NCBI GenBank assembly: GCA_025054795.1
Contig: JANWZU010000200.1
Location: forward strand, 1 to 14,606
DNA length: 14,606 nucleotides
Direction of reading: 5' to 3'
DNA from: Candidatus Caldarchaeum sp.
Lineage (GTDB): Archaea > Thermoproteota > Nitrososphaeria_A > Caldarchaeales > Caldarchaeaceae
This document shows, in pieces, positions 1-6,794 of this stretch. Position numbers and translations under genes: made by a program. Numbering within the stretch: the stretch's first letter is position 1; each line of letters starts with the position of its first letter. The notes below the pieces were generated by a model. That model saw only the letters and a program-made list of their open reading frames with translations, had not been told where the DNA came from and did not search any database.

Positions 1-134
1 ACGATGAGAGGGGGGTTCAGAGAGACAGAGACAAAAGAGCTTACCGTCATCCCATGAGGAACGCCGTCATAGTAAGTGGCCACCACCGTGACGCACTGCG
101 GAACTCTGCGCATAAATTCCCGAAGGTCCGTCAT
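1..134 (-). CDS. Flavin reductase-like FMN-binding protein, N-terminal fragment
   Basis: Forty-four codons can be read from the ATG at 134 until the gene leaves the window. The peptide runs MTDLREFMRRVPQCVTVVAT, then a short turn (YYDGVPHG), then MTVSSFVSVSLNPPLI. This is the N-terminal signature of the flavin reductase-like/FMN-binding split-barrel family, where the MTVSSF..VSL.PPL strand contacts FMN. Members reduce or bind flavin for partner monooxygenases, or act as small flavoproteins. The rest of the protein is outside the window, so the exact reaction cannot be named. A TATA-like element centred 28 nt upstream of the ATG suggests its own leaderless transcript. The family call is firm for so short a fragment because the motif is characteristic. 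Confidence 0.8.
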   Translation of the reverse strand, partial: MTDLREFMRRVPQCVTVVATYYDGVPHGMTVSSFVSVSLNPPLI

Positions 135-157
135 GTCTGTACCGTGGAGATATCAAC

Positions 158-166
158 TATTATTAA
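158..166 (-). promoter_or_regulatory. TATA-like box for the flavin reductase-like gene
   Basis: On the minus strand this reads TTAATAATA, centred about 28 nt upstream of the ATG at 134. That spacing places transcription initiation at or next to the start codon, as in leaderless archaeal mRNAs. It lies in the 43-bp gap after the Lrp-like gene. The call rests on composition and spacing only. Confidence 0.45.
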
Positions 167-177
167 CTATGATACTT

Positions 178-681
178 CTACTCTTTCACCGTGAACATCG
201 TGTGGGTTGAGGTCATGTTAACCTCCGTAAGCAGCCAAAGCCTTTTGAAAACCCTGTTGAAGAAGTCGTCCCTAGCCTCTTCAGCTACGCTCACAACAAC
301 ATCCCACATGCCGAACAGCTCATGCCCCTCCAGAATTTCGTCTATGGACAGAAGGTACTTCTCCCACAGCTTCGGCGCCGAAGGCCTCCTCATCTTGATG
401 AATATGTAGGCGCATTTCCTTGTCTTGGAGCAGTTCTCCTTCTCGAAAGAAAGCCCACCCTCGTTCACTATAAGCGTGTTTGTGTCGACGACGCCGTGCT
501 CTCTCATCACATCTAGAATTTGGTTGAGCTGCTTGAGCGATTCGGAGTTGACTTTTGAGACTACGTCGTAGGGCCCCCAGATTAAGTATGACTCCTCGAC
601 GTGCTTGTCCGACCTTACCGCCGTGAGAGTTTCAGTCAGCCCGCTTCTCGTCCCAACAGTTCCCAGAACGAAAGCTTTCAT
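178..681 (-). CDS. Tandem Lrp/AsnC ligand-binding (RAM) domain protein without HTH
   Basis: This 167-residue protein consists of two ferredoxin-like RAM/AsnC effector-binding domains. Domain 1 is about residues 1-73 (MKAFVLGTVG..., then SYLIWGPYDVVSKV and TNTLIV). Domain 2 is about residues 90-166 (CAYIFIKMRR..., then ELFGMWDVVVSV and STHTMFTV). Both show the usual pattern of a first strand, a helix, a G-x-Y/W-D-V strand turn and a final strand. No helix-turn-helix precedes them, so the protein probably does not bind DNA itself. It may sense a small molecule, often an amino acid in this family, or form mixed oligomers with full-length Lrp proteins. The ATG at 681 lies about 26 nt downstream of a TATA-like box, which supports this start. 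It ends in TAG, with an in-frame TAA five codons later. The domain assignment is confident, the role is not. Confidence 0.75.
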   Translation of the reverse strand: MKAFVLGTVGTRSGLTETLTAVRSDKHVEESYLIWGPYDVVSKVNSESLKQLNQILDVMREHGVVDTNTLIVNEGGLSFEKENCSKTRKCAYIFIKMRRPSAPKLWEKYLLSIDEILEGHELFGMWDVVVSVAEEARDDFFNRVFKRLWLLTEVNMTSTHTMFTVKE

Positions 682-702
682 TCGTAGATCGACGCTTCTG
701 AG

Positions 703-711
703 GATATATTA
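703..711 (-). promoter_or_regulatory. TATA-like box for the tandem RAM-domain gene
   Basis: The minus strand reads TTAATATAT, centred about 26 nt upstream of the ATG at 681, which fits a leaderless transcript. It overlaps the TAA stop codon (709-711) of the upstream ROK kinase gene, so promoter and stop codon share bases. Confidence 0.55.
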
Positions 712-1599
712 ACCTTCGTTTTCCCATGCTGCAGCCGCCGCTGCGCCGAGCAGAGGACCGTCATGACCCAATGAGGTTAGGGCTATCCTGCATCTCAGCA
801 TCGAATACCTGTCGAGCAGGCGGCTTGCTCCTCCGACTGTTTCACGTGGGTTGTTTAGCGCAACACCCCCGCCCACTACGATGACTTCAGGGTCATAGAC
901 GTTCATGAGGTTTGAGAAGCCGACTGCGTTGAACTCGGCCATTTTACTCAGAACAGCTAGGGCTCTTCTATCTCGGCGTGCAGCGGCTTCAAATATCTGC
1001 CTCGAATCAGTCCAAACCTTCCTACCCGTCAACTTCTGAGCAAGTTTGGGAAGGCCTGTGCCGGAGCAGAAGGCCTCCCAGTGGCCCAGTCCGCCGCATC
1101 CGCACTTAACATCGCTCTGGTAGTCCACAACCATGTGGCCGACCTCGGCGGCGTTCCCATCCTTTCCGATGAGCAGATGACCGTCCACTACAGCCCCTCC
1201 TCCTATTCCCGTACTGATGGAGACATAGACAAGGTTGTCGACCGTGCGCCAAGGGCTGAATGCTTTTTCAGCCAAGGCCGCTGCGTTGCAGTCGTTCAAC
1301 AAAGTGATTTTGCCGTCGTGAAATTTTTCAACGATTTTAATCAAGTTTATCCTCAAGCCTCCGACGTTCGTAGCCACGATCACCCCGTCCCTGATGAAAG
1401 GACCTATCGAGGCTATTCCGACAGGTGTTTTCTTGGAGACGCCGGAGAGGTGGAGAACCTTGAACGAGTGTCTGAATGCACTGGCGATGCCGGCCGCCGT
1501 GGAGGGAGTAGGCTGAACAACTCTACGGAGTATTCGGCCGTTCTCGACGACAGCGAAGCGCAGATACGAGGCTCCAAAGTCAATCGCTATTGTTTTCAC
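709..1599 (-). CDS. ROK family sugar kinase (glucokinase-like)
   Basis: ROK-family proteins of this type phosphorylate a hexose such as glucose using a nucleotide triphosphate. The 296 residues match a full-length ROK kinase. Visible elements are the N-terminal phosphate-binding strand IDFGASYLRFAVV (6-18), the catalytic Asp in LLNDCNAAALAE (D103), STGIGGGAVVDG (129-140), and the zinc and sugar-binding segment EVGH (H155) followed by CGCGGLGHWE (C166, C168, H173). His instead of the usual third Cys is, as I recall, a common variant in archaeal and thermophile ROK proteins. VIVVGGG (239-245) marks the C-terminal lobe. The start is GTG at 1599, overlapping the stop of the GlcD-type gene in GTGA, so translation is probably coupled. 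The substrate could be glucose, another hexose or an N-acetyl sugar, and the sequence does not decide. Confidence 0.88.
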   Translation of the reverse strand: MKTIAIDFGASYLRFAVVENGRILRRVVQPTPSTAAGIASAFRHSFKVLHLSGVSKKTPVGIASIGPFIRDGVIVATNVGGLRINLIKIVEKFHDGKITLLNDCNAAALAEKAFSPWRTVDNLVYVSISTGIGGGAVVDGHLLIGKDGNAAEVGHMVVDYQSDVKCGCGGLGHWEAFCSGTGLPKLAQKLTGRKVWTDSRQIFEAAARRDRRALAVLSKMAEFNAVGFSNLMNVYDPEVIVVGGGVALNNPRETVGGASRLLDRYSMLRCRIALTSLGHDGPLLGAAAAAAWENEG

Positions 1600-2975
1600 G
1601 TCATGTCTACGTACTTTCCCGGGTTAAGTATGTTGTTTGGGTCGAAGAGCTTTTTCAACCTTCTCATCAATTCCAAGACTTGAGGCCCGTTGTGTGATTC
1701 AAGCTGCATGGCTAAGTCTCGCATCTTCTGCAACCCGACTCCGTGCTCACCGGTTATTGTTCCGCCTATCTCAGTCGAATACCTTATCAACTCCTGCACG
1801 ACTTTCTCAACATGCTTAACTTCGTCGGGGTTGTCGGGGTCGTACAGCACGCTGGGATGGATGTTTCCGTCCCCCGCGTGGCCGTTCATCGAGACTACTA
1901 CGCCGTATTTCTTTGAAATTTCCTTAACCTTCGTCAGATAGTCAACTATTCTGTCTATGGGTACGCAGACATCCTCGATTACTCTTGCTTTGCTGATGGC
2001 GTTTAAAGCCATATACATCGTTGCTCTTATTTGTAGAAGTTTTTCAGCTTCCTCTTCGGATTCGGCGATTTTCACTGTTCGTGCGTTGTTTCTCTTTAGG
2101 ATGCTTAAAAGGTTCGAGGTCTCGTTTCCCCTGTATTCTTCGACGTCTATCAGCAGCATAGCCTCGCCTATGGGCAGGTTTTCTCCGTGCATCCTGTTGG
2201 CCGCCTCTAGACCAACGCTGTCGAAGAACTCAAGCATTCTTGGCACTATTCTCCTCCTCCTTATCTCTAGAATTGCGTTGCCGGCGTCAGCCCAGCTGTC
2301 GAACACGGCGTATACTCGTTTTACTGAAACGTCGGGGATTGGCGCAATCTTCAGCCATGCTTCGACAATTATGCCTAGGGTTCCTTCGCTGCCTACAAGC
2401 AGCTGGACAAGGTTGTAGCCCGCCCGGTTCTTCGGCAGAGGCTCGCCGAAAACAGCTACGCTGCCGTCGGCTAACACCACCTTCAGGGCGAGAACCCAGT
2501 CCTTCACCGTTCCGTACTTTACGCATCTAAGGCCTCCAGAACCCTCGGCCACAACACCGCCAACCGTGCAGATGAAGCTACTGGCTGGGTCTGGCGGGAA
2601 GAAGAAGCCATGCTTCTCCAGCTCTCTGTTGAGCCGTTCAAGAACAACGCCTGCTTCGACGTGAACGTAGTAGTTTACCGTGTCTATCCTCAAAATGCGG
2701 TCGAGCTTGGACAGGTCGAGGATTATGCTGTCAGACACGACGGCGCCCGTTAGGCTTGAACCAGCCCCCCAAGCCGTGACCGGGATTTTTCTCTCGTTGC
2801 AGAACTTCAGAAGACGGCTTACATCCTCCACGTTCTCGGCGACCACCACGGCTGATGGCCTTCTGCGGAACCCGCCCATGTCGGTAGAGTATTTCTCCAA
2901 CACCTCTTCATCGGTTAGAACCTTTCCCCGTCCTAAGAGGGCTGTGATCTCGTCAGCCGCCCCCACTTCCAACAC
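1596..2975 (-). CDS. FAD-linked oxidase, D-lactate dehydrogenase/glycolate oxidase GlcD-like
   Basis: This is a 459-residue flavoprotein of the PCMH/VAO class that oxidises a D-2-hydroxy acid such as D-lactate or glycolate to the 2-oxo acid. The FAD-binding domain spans about 1-215, with VTAWGAGSSLTGAVV (66-80), the CTVGGVVAEGSGG segment (136-148) and LLVGSEGTLGI (192-202). The cap and C-terminal domain contains MNGHAGDGNIHP (363-374; H366 and H373 match family active-site histidines), GEHGVG (409-414) and the FDP.NILNPGK end (444-454). There is no C-terminal iron-sulfur domain, so electrons must pass to a separate acceptor that is not encoded nearby. The start is GTG at 2975, 32 bp after the kinase stop. 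The downstream ROK kinase overlaps by 4 nt. The exact substrate is uncertain. Confidence 0.88.
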   Translation of the reverse strand: MLEVGAADEITALLGRGKVLTDEEVLEKYSTDMGGFRRRPSAVVVAENVEDVSRLLKFCNERKIPVTAWGAGSSLTGAVVSDSIILDLSKLDRILRIDTVNYYVHVEAGVVLERLNRELEKHGFFFPPDPASSFICTVGGVVAEGSGGLRCVKYGTVKDWVLALKVVLADGSVAVFGEPLPKNRAGYNLVQLLVGSEGTLGIIVEAWLKIAPIPDVSVKRVYAVFDSWADAGNAILEIRRRRIVPRMLEFFDSVGLEAANRMHGENLPIGEAMLLIDVEEYRGNETSNLLSILKRNNARTVKIAESEEEAEKLLQIRATMYMALNAISKARVIEDVCVPIDRIVDYLTKVKEISKKYGVVVSMNGHAGDGNIHPSVLYDPDNPDEVKHVEKVVQELIRYSTEIGGTITGEHGVGLQKMRDLAMQLESHNGPQVLELMRRLKKLFDPNNILNPGKYVDMT

Positions 2976-2997
2976 GCTGAATACTGCCGTTTACTCT

Positions 2998-3005
2998 TCT
3001 AAAAA
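2998..3005 (-). promoter_or_regulatory. Possible TATA-like box for the GlcD-like gene
   Basis: In the 32-bp gap between the kinase stop and the GTG at 2975, the minus strand reads TTTTTAGA, centred about 27 nt upstream of the start codon. The spacing matches other candidate leaderless promoters in this window, but the sequence is a weak TATA box. The gene could equally be read only from upstream. Confidence 0.3.
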
Positions 3006-3007
3006 CG

Positions 3008-3766
3008 TTAACCCTCGGCCAAGCTCAGGATTGTCTTTTTCAGGTCTAGAAACAAAGACGGCTGGAGGTTCTGCTTGTATTGTCTCAGCAGCGGCTGCAG
3101 CAGGTTGTGCACAGGCCTCTCTCTGAAGAGCGAGTTCAAGAGATAAGATGTGAATGATGTAACGTTAGCTGGTCTCCTTGTAGTTGATGAGTGGCTGAAG
3201 TCTATGATGAATGTTCTCCCAGTTTGGTCTGCTATTACGTGGTCTGAGGCGTTTGAGAGCTGGCCATGGTCTAGCTGGTTTGCGTCCAGTATGAAGGCTT
3301 GATTTAGGGCTGATTCTATTACTGGCTTAAGTTGTTTTCTCTGCCAAGCGGTTATCAAGTCTCCGAGCCTGCTTCCGCCAACGTACTCCATCACAATCAT
3401 CTCGTCAGCCCAGCTGAATAGTTTGGGACCCACGCCCAGGCCGTTTGCCTTCGAATGCATCGAGGCCTCCCTCTCCATGCCTTTGACGGAGGCGTCTGTC
3501 CTCATCAGCTTCACAGCCACTTTCACATCCTCTATCAACCCGAGGACGACAACCCCCCTAACCCCCTTACCCAAAACAAGGAGCGAAGGATGGTCGCCGA
3601 GCAGCTTGACCGCCAACGCAGAAACACCAAGCTTCAACATCGTCGAAACTCTCTTAGAAACTTCGCTGGACTCGGATGAGGGGTAAGCTAGAATGCTCAG
3701 GTCTACTCCAACGTCCTTCAGCCTTTCTACTGAGATGAAATGTACTGGGCTATGAAGCTTGGACAT
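3008..3766 (-). CDS. Predicted archaeal Ser/Thr protein kinase, COG2112 type
   Basis: This is a 252-residue compact eukaryote-like protein kinase. The glycine-rich loop is VLGKGVRGVVVLG (64-76), the ATP-binding Lys sits in VAVKLMRTDAS (K86), the helix C acidic residues in MEREA (97-101), the hinge in MEYVGG (126-131), the catalytic loop is LDHGQLSNASDHV (D166), and the metal-binding Asp is in FIIDFSHSS (D189). The RRPANVTSFTSYL segment after the metal Asp and the LDHGQLS catalytic loop fit archaeal COG2112 kinases better than Bud32 (which has HGDLTTSN-type loops) or RIO kinases. Its substrate is unknown. The chosen ATG at 3766 gives a 40-nt overlap with the 3' end of the CCA-adding gene and includes the LAYP...LGV segment that I recall as the usual N-terminus. 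The frame stays open farther upstream, but that part lies inside the CCA gene and looks non-coding. Confidence 0.78.
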   Translation of the reverse strand: MSKLHSPVHFISVERLKDVGVDLSILAYPSSESSEVSKRVSTMLKLGVSALAVKLLGDHPSLLVLGKGVRGVVVLGLIEDVKVAVKLMRTDASVKGMEREASMHSKANGLGVGPKLFSWADEMIVMEYVGGSRLGDLITAWQRKQLKPVIESALNQAFILDANQLDHGQLSNASDHVIADQTGRTFIIDFSHSSTTRRPANVTSFTSYLLNSLFRERPVHNLLQPLLRQYKQNLQPSLFLDLKKTILSLAEG

Positions 3767-5073
3767 GCCCTTATAAACTCCTCTAGAAAGGCCCTTCCCT
3801 CCAGCGTGAGTTTCGGATGAAGCTGTGATAGGTCGGTTGTTGTCTCGGACTTCTTGAGATACGTCCGCAGTTCTTTCGAGACAGCTGCGTTTCCTTCTTG
3901 AACAAGATGTCTTAACAGCTCTTCTGCGTTGATGAATTTTCTCCTTCGGAGTGAGTACAGCCGCTCGCCGTGAACCCAAGGATAGGCCTCTAGGTCTTTT
4001 TTCCTTGCCTGCTCTTCTACGAACTCGGCTGCGTTCCTGCTCCAGACAGGAGGACCTACGTGCAGATAAACTTCCGGAAGCCGGAGGGTTTCAAGCTCGA
4101 AGACAATCAAGGCTTGATGGCCTTCGACCCAGCAGTCACTCCTGAACAGGGTAAAACCGTGGGCCGCCAAAGCCTTGCCCAAACCGTTCATGGTACGGCC
4201 AAGCTCCCCCCACAACACGTCTGGAGGTCTCTCAGGCACCTCGAAGACCAAGGCCAAGAAACGCCTTCTGCCGGCATCGATGGCTAAACTGGGCCTCTCG
4301 ACGAAGAAAGACCTAGACGGCCTCTTTAGAAACAGCTTCGACTTCATGATGAATTTGGACAGAGTGGTGAGCGAGACCGCTGCAGCAGCGTTCCGCAACC
4401 TGTCCACGGGGTCCGCTATTATGAGTGGAGCGCCGGGGTGTTTTTCAGCCTCCCCGTCGACGACTACAGGCGGCCTCCATTGGGCGGCCCTCTCCAGAAG
4501 AGACTTGAAGGAGACGTGCTTGATTATCAGGAGCTCGCAGACGTATCCGCTGAACCCTCGTGTCCGTATCTCCGCCCCGTAGAGACCGTCGTTCATCAGG
4601 AAAGCCTTGAGTAGCCTAGTTTCGTCAGCCATCCTTTCGTCCATCATTTTCTTAACATACTGCGTGTGGTACGGTGTTCTGTCGACCGGGGTAATCCATC
4701 TACTGTCTTTGACGTCGTAGCAGGGGACTAGGTTCACCCTCAAGCCGTCCACGAACCCCTCGACGTAGGGGTGGCTTGCGTATCTCAGCCTGACCGCTCC
4801 GCCTAAGCTTTTCAGGATTTCCACACCTCTCGCTAGAACCATTTGAGAGGCTTTTTCAACAGGTGTCTCAGGCTTGAAGTGTACGAATACGTCGACCTCC
4901 TCCCTTCCCTTGACCATGGTGCCTTTTGCGTAAGAGCCTTCCACGGATGCGGAGCCAACTCCGAAACTCTGCTCAACCTTCTCCACCAAAGCCGCCGCCA
5001 GCCGCTCAGCCCTCCTAATGGTTTCAGGCGAGGGCCTCAGCTCCTCCACAAGCTTTTCCAGAAGCTCATTCAA
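3727..5073 (-). CDS. cca: CCA-adding enzyme (tRNA nucleotidyltransferase), archaeal class I
   Basis: The enzyme adds or repairs the 3'-terminal CCA of tRNAs using CTP and ATP without a nucleic acid template. The 448-residue length is normal for the archaeal class. The pol-beta-type catalytic core is clear: VEGSYAKGT (44-52) followed by E59-V-D61 in REEVDVFVHF, which align with catalytic E59 and D61 of the Archaeoglobus enzyme. HPYVEGFVDG (101-110) leads into LRVNLVPCYDV. N114 sits where the third carboxylate (D110 in Archaeoglobus) is expected. DRTPYHTQYV (131-140) and RGFSGYVCELLI (about 172-183) are also typical. The start is TTG at 5073, overlapping the LigT stop in TTGA. No better in-frame start is visible. 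The gene ends in TAG at 3727, with an in-frame TGA three codons later, and overlaps the kinase gene by 40 nt. The LigT-CCA pairing is a common archaeal arrangement. Confidence 0.92.
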   Translation of the reverse strand: MNELLEKLVEELRPSPETIRRAERLAAALVEKVEQSFGVGSASVEGSYAKGTMVKGREEVDVFVHFKPETPVEKASQMVLARGVEILKSLGGAVRLRYASHPYVEGFVDGLRVNLVPCYDVKDSRWITPVDRTPYHTQYVKKMMDERMADETRLLKAFLMNDGLYGAEIRTRGFSGYVCELLIIKHVSFKSLLERAAQWRPPVVVDGEAEKHPGAPLIIADPVDRLRNAAAAVSLTTLSKFIMKSKLFLKRPSRSFFVERPSLAIDAGRRRFLALVFEVPERPPDVLWGELGRTMNGLGKALAAHGFTLFRSDCWVEGHQALIVFELETLRLPEVYLHVGPPVWSRNAAEFVEEQARKKDLEAYPWVHGERLYSLRRRKFINAEELLRHLVQEGNAAVSKELRTYLKKSETTTDLSQLHPKLTLEGRAFLEEFIRACPSFIAQYISSQ

Positions 5074-5624
5074 ATTTTCCGCACCGATATGTCCGAGTAG
5101 ACAGGCCCTGATGAAGTTAAAACGCTTCTTTTCAAGCTTATCTTTTCGACCCTCTCAGCTCCGAAGAAGGTCTCAGAGTTTCTCCTTATCACCTCCAGCA
5201 GCCCCTGTTTGTCTTTGACGAACTTGACTCTGCATATTGTAAGGTGTGGTGAGAATTTGTCATTCTCCTCAATTTTCAACCCGGAGAGAAGCCTCCCGAG
5301 GCTGCTGTGAATTTTTCGAAGCTCCTCAGCCCCCTCCTCCACGCCTGCCCATATCACGTTAACCCTTCCGCCGCCGGGAAAGTATCCCAAACCCTTCAGG
5401 CTCATCGTGAAAGGCTTCGCATCCAGCTTGCCTAGAGCTTCAGAAACAAGCTGAGTCTCTGCGTCCGTCAACTCACCTAAGAACCGTAGTGTCAAGTGAA
5501 GGTTGTGAGCTTCTACAGGCTTGAGGCCTTCTCGGCCAACCCTGATAAGCTCGTTTTGGACAGAAACTATCCTTCTTAAAATCTCCTCATCATGGACATC
5601 AATAGCTATGAAGGCTCTGACCAC
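5070..5624 (-). CDS. thpR: RNA 2',3'-cyclic phosphodiesterase (LigT/ThpR, 2H family)
   Basis: This 2H phosphoesterase opens 2',3'-cyclic phosphates at RNA ends, and family members can also join tRNA halves through 2'-5' bonds. Two HxT motifs define the active site: HLTLRF and HLTICRV, about 84 residues apart, the normal spacing. Length is about 184 residues. Two GTG starts are possible, at 5633 (start of MRPVVRAF) and at 5624 (MVRAF). I chose 5624 because GAGGTGA at 5630-5636 is a strong Shine-Dalgarno sequence 5 nt before it, whereas the same bases would overlap the 5633 start. MVRAFIAID also matches the usual family N-terminus. The gene overlaps the 3' end of thymidylate kinase by 26 nt and the cca start by 4 nt, so it sits mid-operon next to another tRNA 3'-end enzyme. 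Confidence 0.9.
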   Translation of the reverse strand: MVRAFIAIDVHDEEILRRIVSVQNELIRVGREGLKPVEAHNLHLTLRFLGELTDAETQLVSEALGKLDAKPFTMSLKGLGYFPGGGRVNVIWAGVEEGAEELRKIHSSLGRLLSGLKIEENDKFSPHLTICRVKFVKDKQGLLEVIRRNSETFFGAERVEKISLKRSVLTSSGPVYSDISVRKI

Positions 5625-6291
5625 GGGCCTCACCTCTTTTTAGACGGGCAAGCATATCAGCTAGGTCTTCCGACAGCTTGCCAACCATATTTTCTTCGTT
5701 CAAAATCCTAACAAACGAACCGCTGAACCTCTTGGCCAAGACCGCATAGTATCTTCGAACTAGGTTCTGGAGCTCCTCATCGCCCTCAAAATCGTGGTCG
5801 GAGCTAGCGTGCTTCTGAAGAACACGGCGCTTTCTCGTAGGCTCGTCGACCTCAACAACAACAGTCATGTCGGGTTTGACAAAAACCTCCGAGCCCAGAT
5901 CCTCGACCGAGTCGTAGAAGCTGAGAAACTTATCCTCGCTGAAGCTTTTCCCATAGCGTCTTCCTATAAGTGCGAAGCCGTAGACCACGGAGCACTGATA
6001 GTACCTGTCGACGAAGATGAAGTCGGGTTTTCTCTCATGGGCAATTTTCCTGATGACGGAGCTGTCGTCGGAGGTGTTAGCTAGGAAAAGCAGCATGCGT
6101 GTTAAAGGGTCTGTCGAGCTTCTGTTGCCGTAGGTTTTGGCGAACTCCCCCGTGGCTGTGTCGCTGGGTGTTTTGTAAGTTTCCACGCTCGACCCCTTGG
6201 TTGCGAGTTTCGAAGACGTGGCCTTCATAAGAGTTGTTTTACCGGAGGCGTCAACCCCCTCCCAGACTACGACAAACGTGTTTCCAAGCAT
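5599..6291 (-). CDS. tmk: Thymidylate kinase (dTMP kinase)
   Basis: The enzyme phosphorylates dTMP to dTDP with ATP, a step of dTTP synthesis. The 230 residues include the P-loop WEGVDASGKTTL (10-21) and the DRYYQCSVVYGFAL segment (95-108), the dTMP-kinase DRY motif followed by a helix that contacts the nucleotide. VVVEVDEPTRKRR (about 144-156) is the strand leading into the LID region. Where many bacterial enzymes have REPG after the second strand, this protein has YKTPSDTATG (39-48), so substrate contacts there may differ and another nucleotide monophosphate is not fully excluded. The ATG at 6291 lies 28 nt from a TATA-like box, which suggests this is the first gene of a long leftward operon through LigT, cca, the kinase and perhaps GlcD and ROK. 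Confidence 0.83.
   Translation of the reverse strand: MLGNTFVVVWEGVDASGKTTLMKATSSKLATKGSSVETYKTPSDTATGEFAKTYGNRSSTDPLTRMLLFLANTSDDSSVIRKIAHERKPDFIFVDRYYQCSVVYGFALIGRRYGKSFSEDKFLSFYDSVEDLGSEVFVKPDMTVVVEVDEPTRKRRVLQKHASSDHDFEGDEELQNLVRRYYAVLAKRFSGSFVRILNEENMVGKLSEDLADMLARLKRGEARGQSLHSY
5630..5636 (-). promoter_or_regulatory. Shine-Dalgarno sequence that fixes the LigT start
   Basis: The minus strand reads GAGGTGA, complementary to the archaeal 16S 3' end, with 5 nt to the GTG at 5624. It lies inside the thymidylate kinase coding region, so LigT is an internally initiated operon gene. It argues against the GTG at 5633, which lies within this motif. Confidence 0.6.
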
Positions 6292-6315
6292 CCAAGTCCT
6301 TATTTCAAGATGCTG

Positions 6316-6323
6316 TATTAAGG
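6316..6323 (-). promoter_or_regulatory. TATA-like box for the tmk-thpR-cca operon
   Basis: The minus strand reads CCTTAATA, centred about 28 nt upstream of the tmk ATG at 6291, which fits a leaderless mRNA. It lies in the 86-bp divergent spacer shared with the CBS-domain gene. Confidence 0.5.
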
Positions 6324-6333
6324 GTTTGGAGTT

Positions 6334-6345
6334 GAAAGTTTAAAA
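6334..6345 (+). promoter_or_regulatory. BRE/TATA-like promoter for the CBS-UPF0201 pair
   Basis: GAAAGTTTAAAA combines a purine-rich BRE-like stretch with a TTTAAAA TATA box centred about 36 nt upstream of the ATG at 6378. With initiation about 25 nt downstream of the box, the mRNA would have a leader of only about 10 nt. It is back to back with the tmk promoter. Confidence 0.55.
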
Positions 6346-6377
6346 GAAGCAAGTAATACACAAACTACGTGGTTTGA

Positions 6378-6794
6378 ATGCCTGTCACACTAAGGGTTAA
6401 AGACGTAATGGACAGGAAGGTCGTTGAGCTCGATGAAAACGCCACCATCCTAGACGCAGTCAAGAAAATGATTGACAACGACGTCTGGTCTCTGGTTATC
6501 ACACGGAACAAACTGCCAGTCGGAGTGGTGACGGAGAGAGATGTCATCAGACGCTGCATAGCTAAAGGCTGCGCTTTGACGATGCGGGTCGGCGAAATAA
6601 TGTCATCGCCCATCGAGGTCATCACACCTGAGGCGTCTTTGGGGGAGGCCATGGCTAAGATGGCCGAGAAAAACATCCGAAGGCTGTTCGTTGTCGAGGG
6701 AGGAAAGATAATAGGCAGGGTCACTCAGACGGAGCTGTTTGAAAACACCTTGAACGTGATGATGACTCTGTCGGCCCTCAGGGCGCAGCTGTGA
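6378..6794 (+). CDS. Two-CBS-domain protein
   Basis: This 138-residue protein is a single Bateman module: CBS1 at about residues 8-60 (VKDVMDRKVVELDENATILDA..., ending GVVTERDVIRRC) and CBS2 at about 71-122 (VGEIMSSPIEVITPEASLGEA..., ending GRVTQTELF). Such stand-alone modules bind adenosine-type ligands (AMP, ATP, SAM or NAD) in the cleft between the repeats and regulate a partner. No catalytic domain is attached. The ATG at 6378 follows a good TATA-like box. The next gene overlaps it by 4 nt (GTGA), so an UPF0201 protein is made together with it. Ligand and target cannot be inferred. Confidence 0.9.
   Translation: MPVTLRVKDVMDRKVVELDENATILDAVKKMIDNDVWSLVITRNKLPVGVVTERDVIRRCIAKGCALTMRVGEIMSSPIEVITPEASLGEAMAKMAEKNIRRLFVVEGGKIIGRVTQTELFENTLNVMMTLSALRAQL

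Noticed and set aside
1081..1683. 200-residue plus-strand ORF opposite the ROK kinase
   Set aside because: It lies antisense to the strongly supported ROK gene, crosses into the GlcD gene, and its translation has no recognisable motif. It is a shadow of the coding strand, as are the other long opposite-strand ORFs over hel308, GlcD and trmG10.
3008..3766. Bud32/Kae1-associated kinase identity
   Set aside because: The catalytic loop LDHGQLSNASDHV and the RRPANVTSFTSYL tail after the metal-binding Asp fit COG2112 better than the HGDLTTSN pattern of Bud32, and no Kae1 gene is adjacent.
3770..3777. TATA-like TTTATAAG just upstream of the kinase ATG
   Set aside because: It lies only a few bases before the start. 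Initiation about 25 nt downstream would fall after the ATG, and no usable in-frame start codon lies near 3746.
3767..3979. Upstream extension of the kinase reading frame to 3979, giving a 323-residue protein
   Set aside because: The extra part lies wholly inside the well-supported cca gene, is a low-complexity Arg/Ser-rich translation, and has no kinase-family match. The ATG at 3766 gives a complete kinase.
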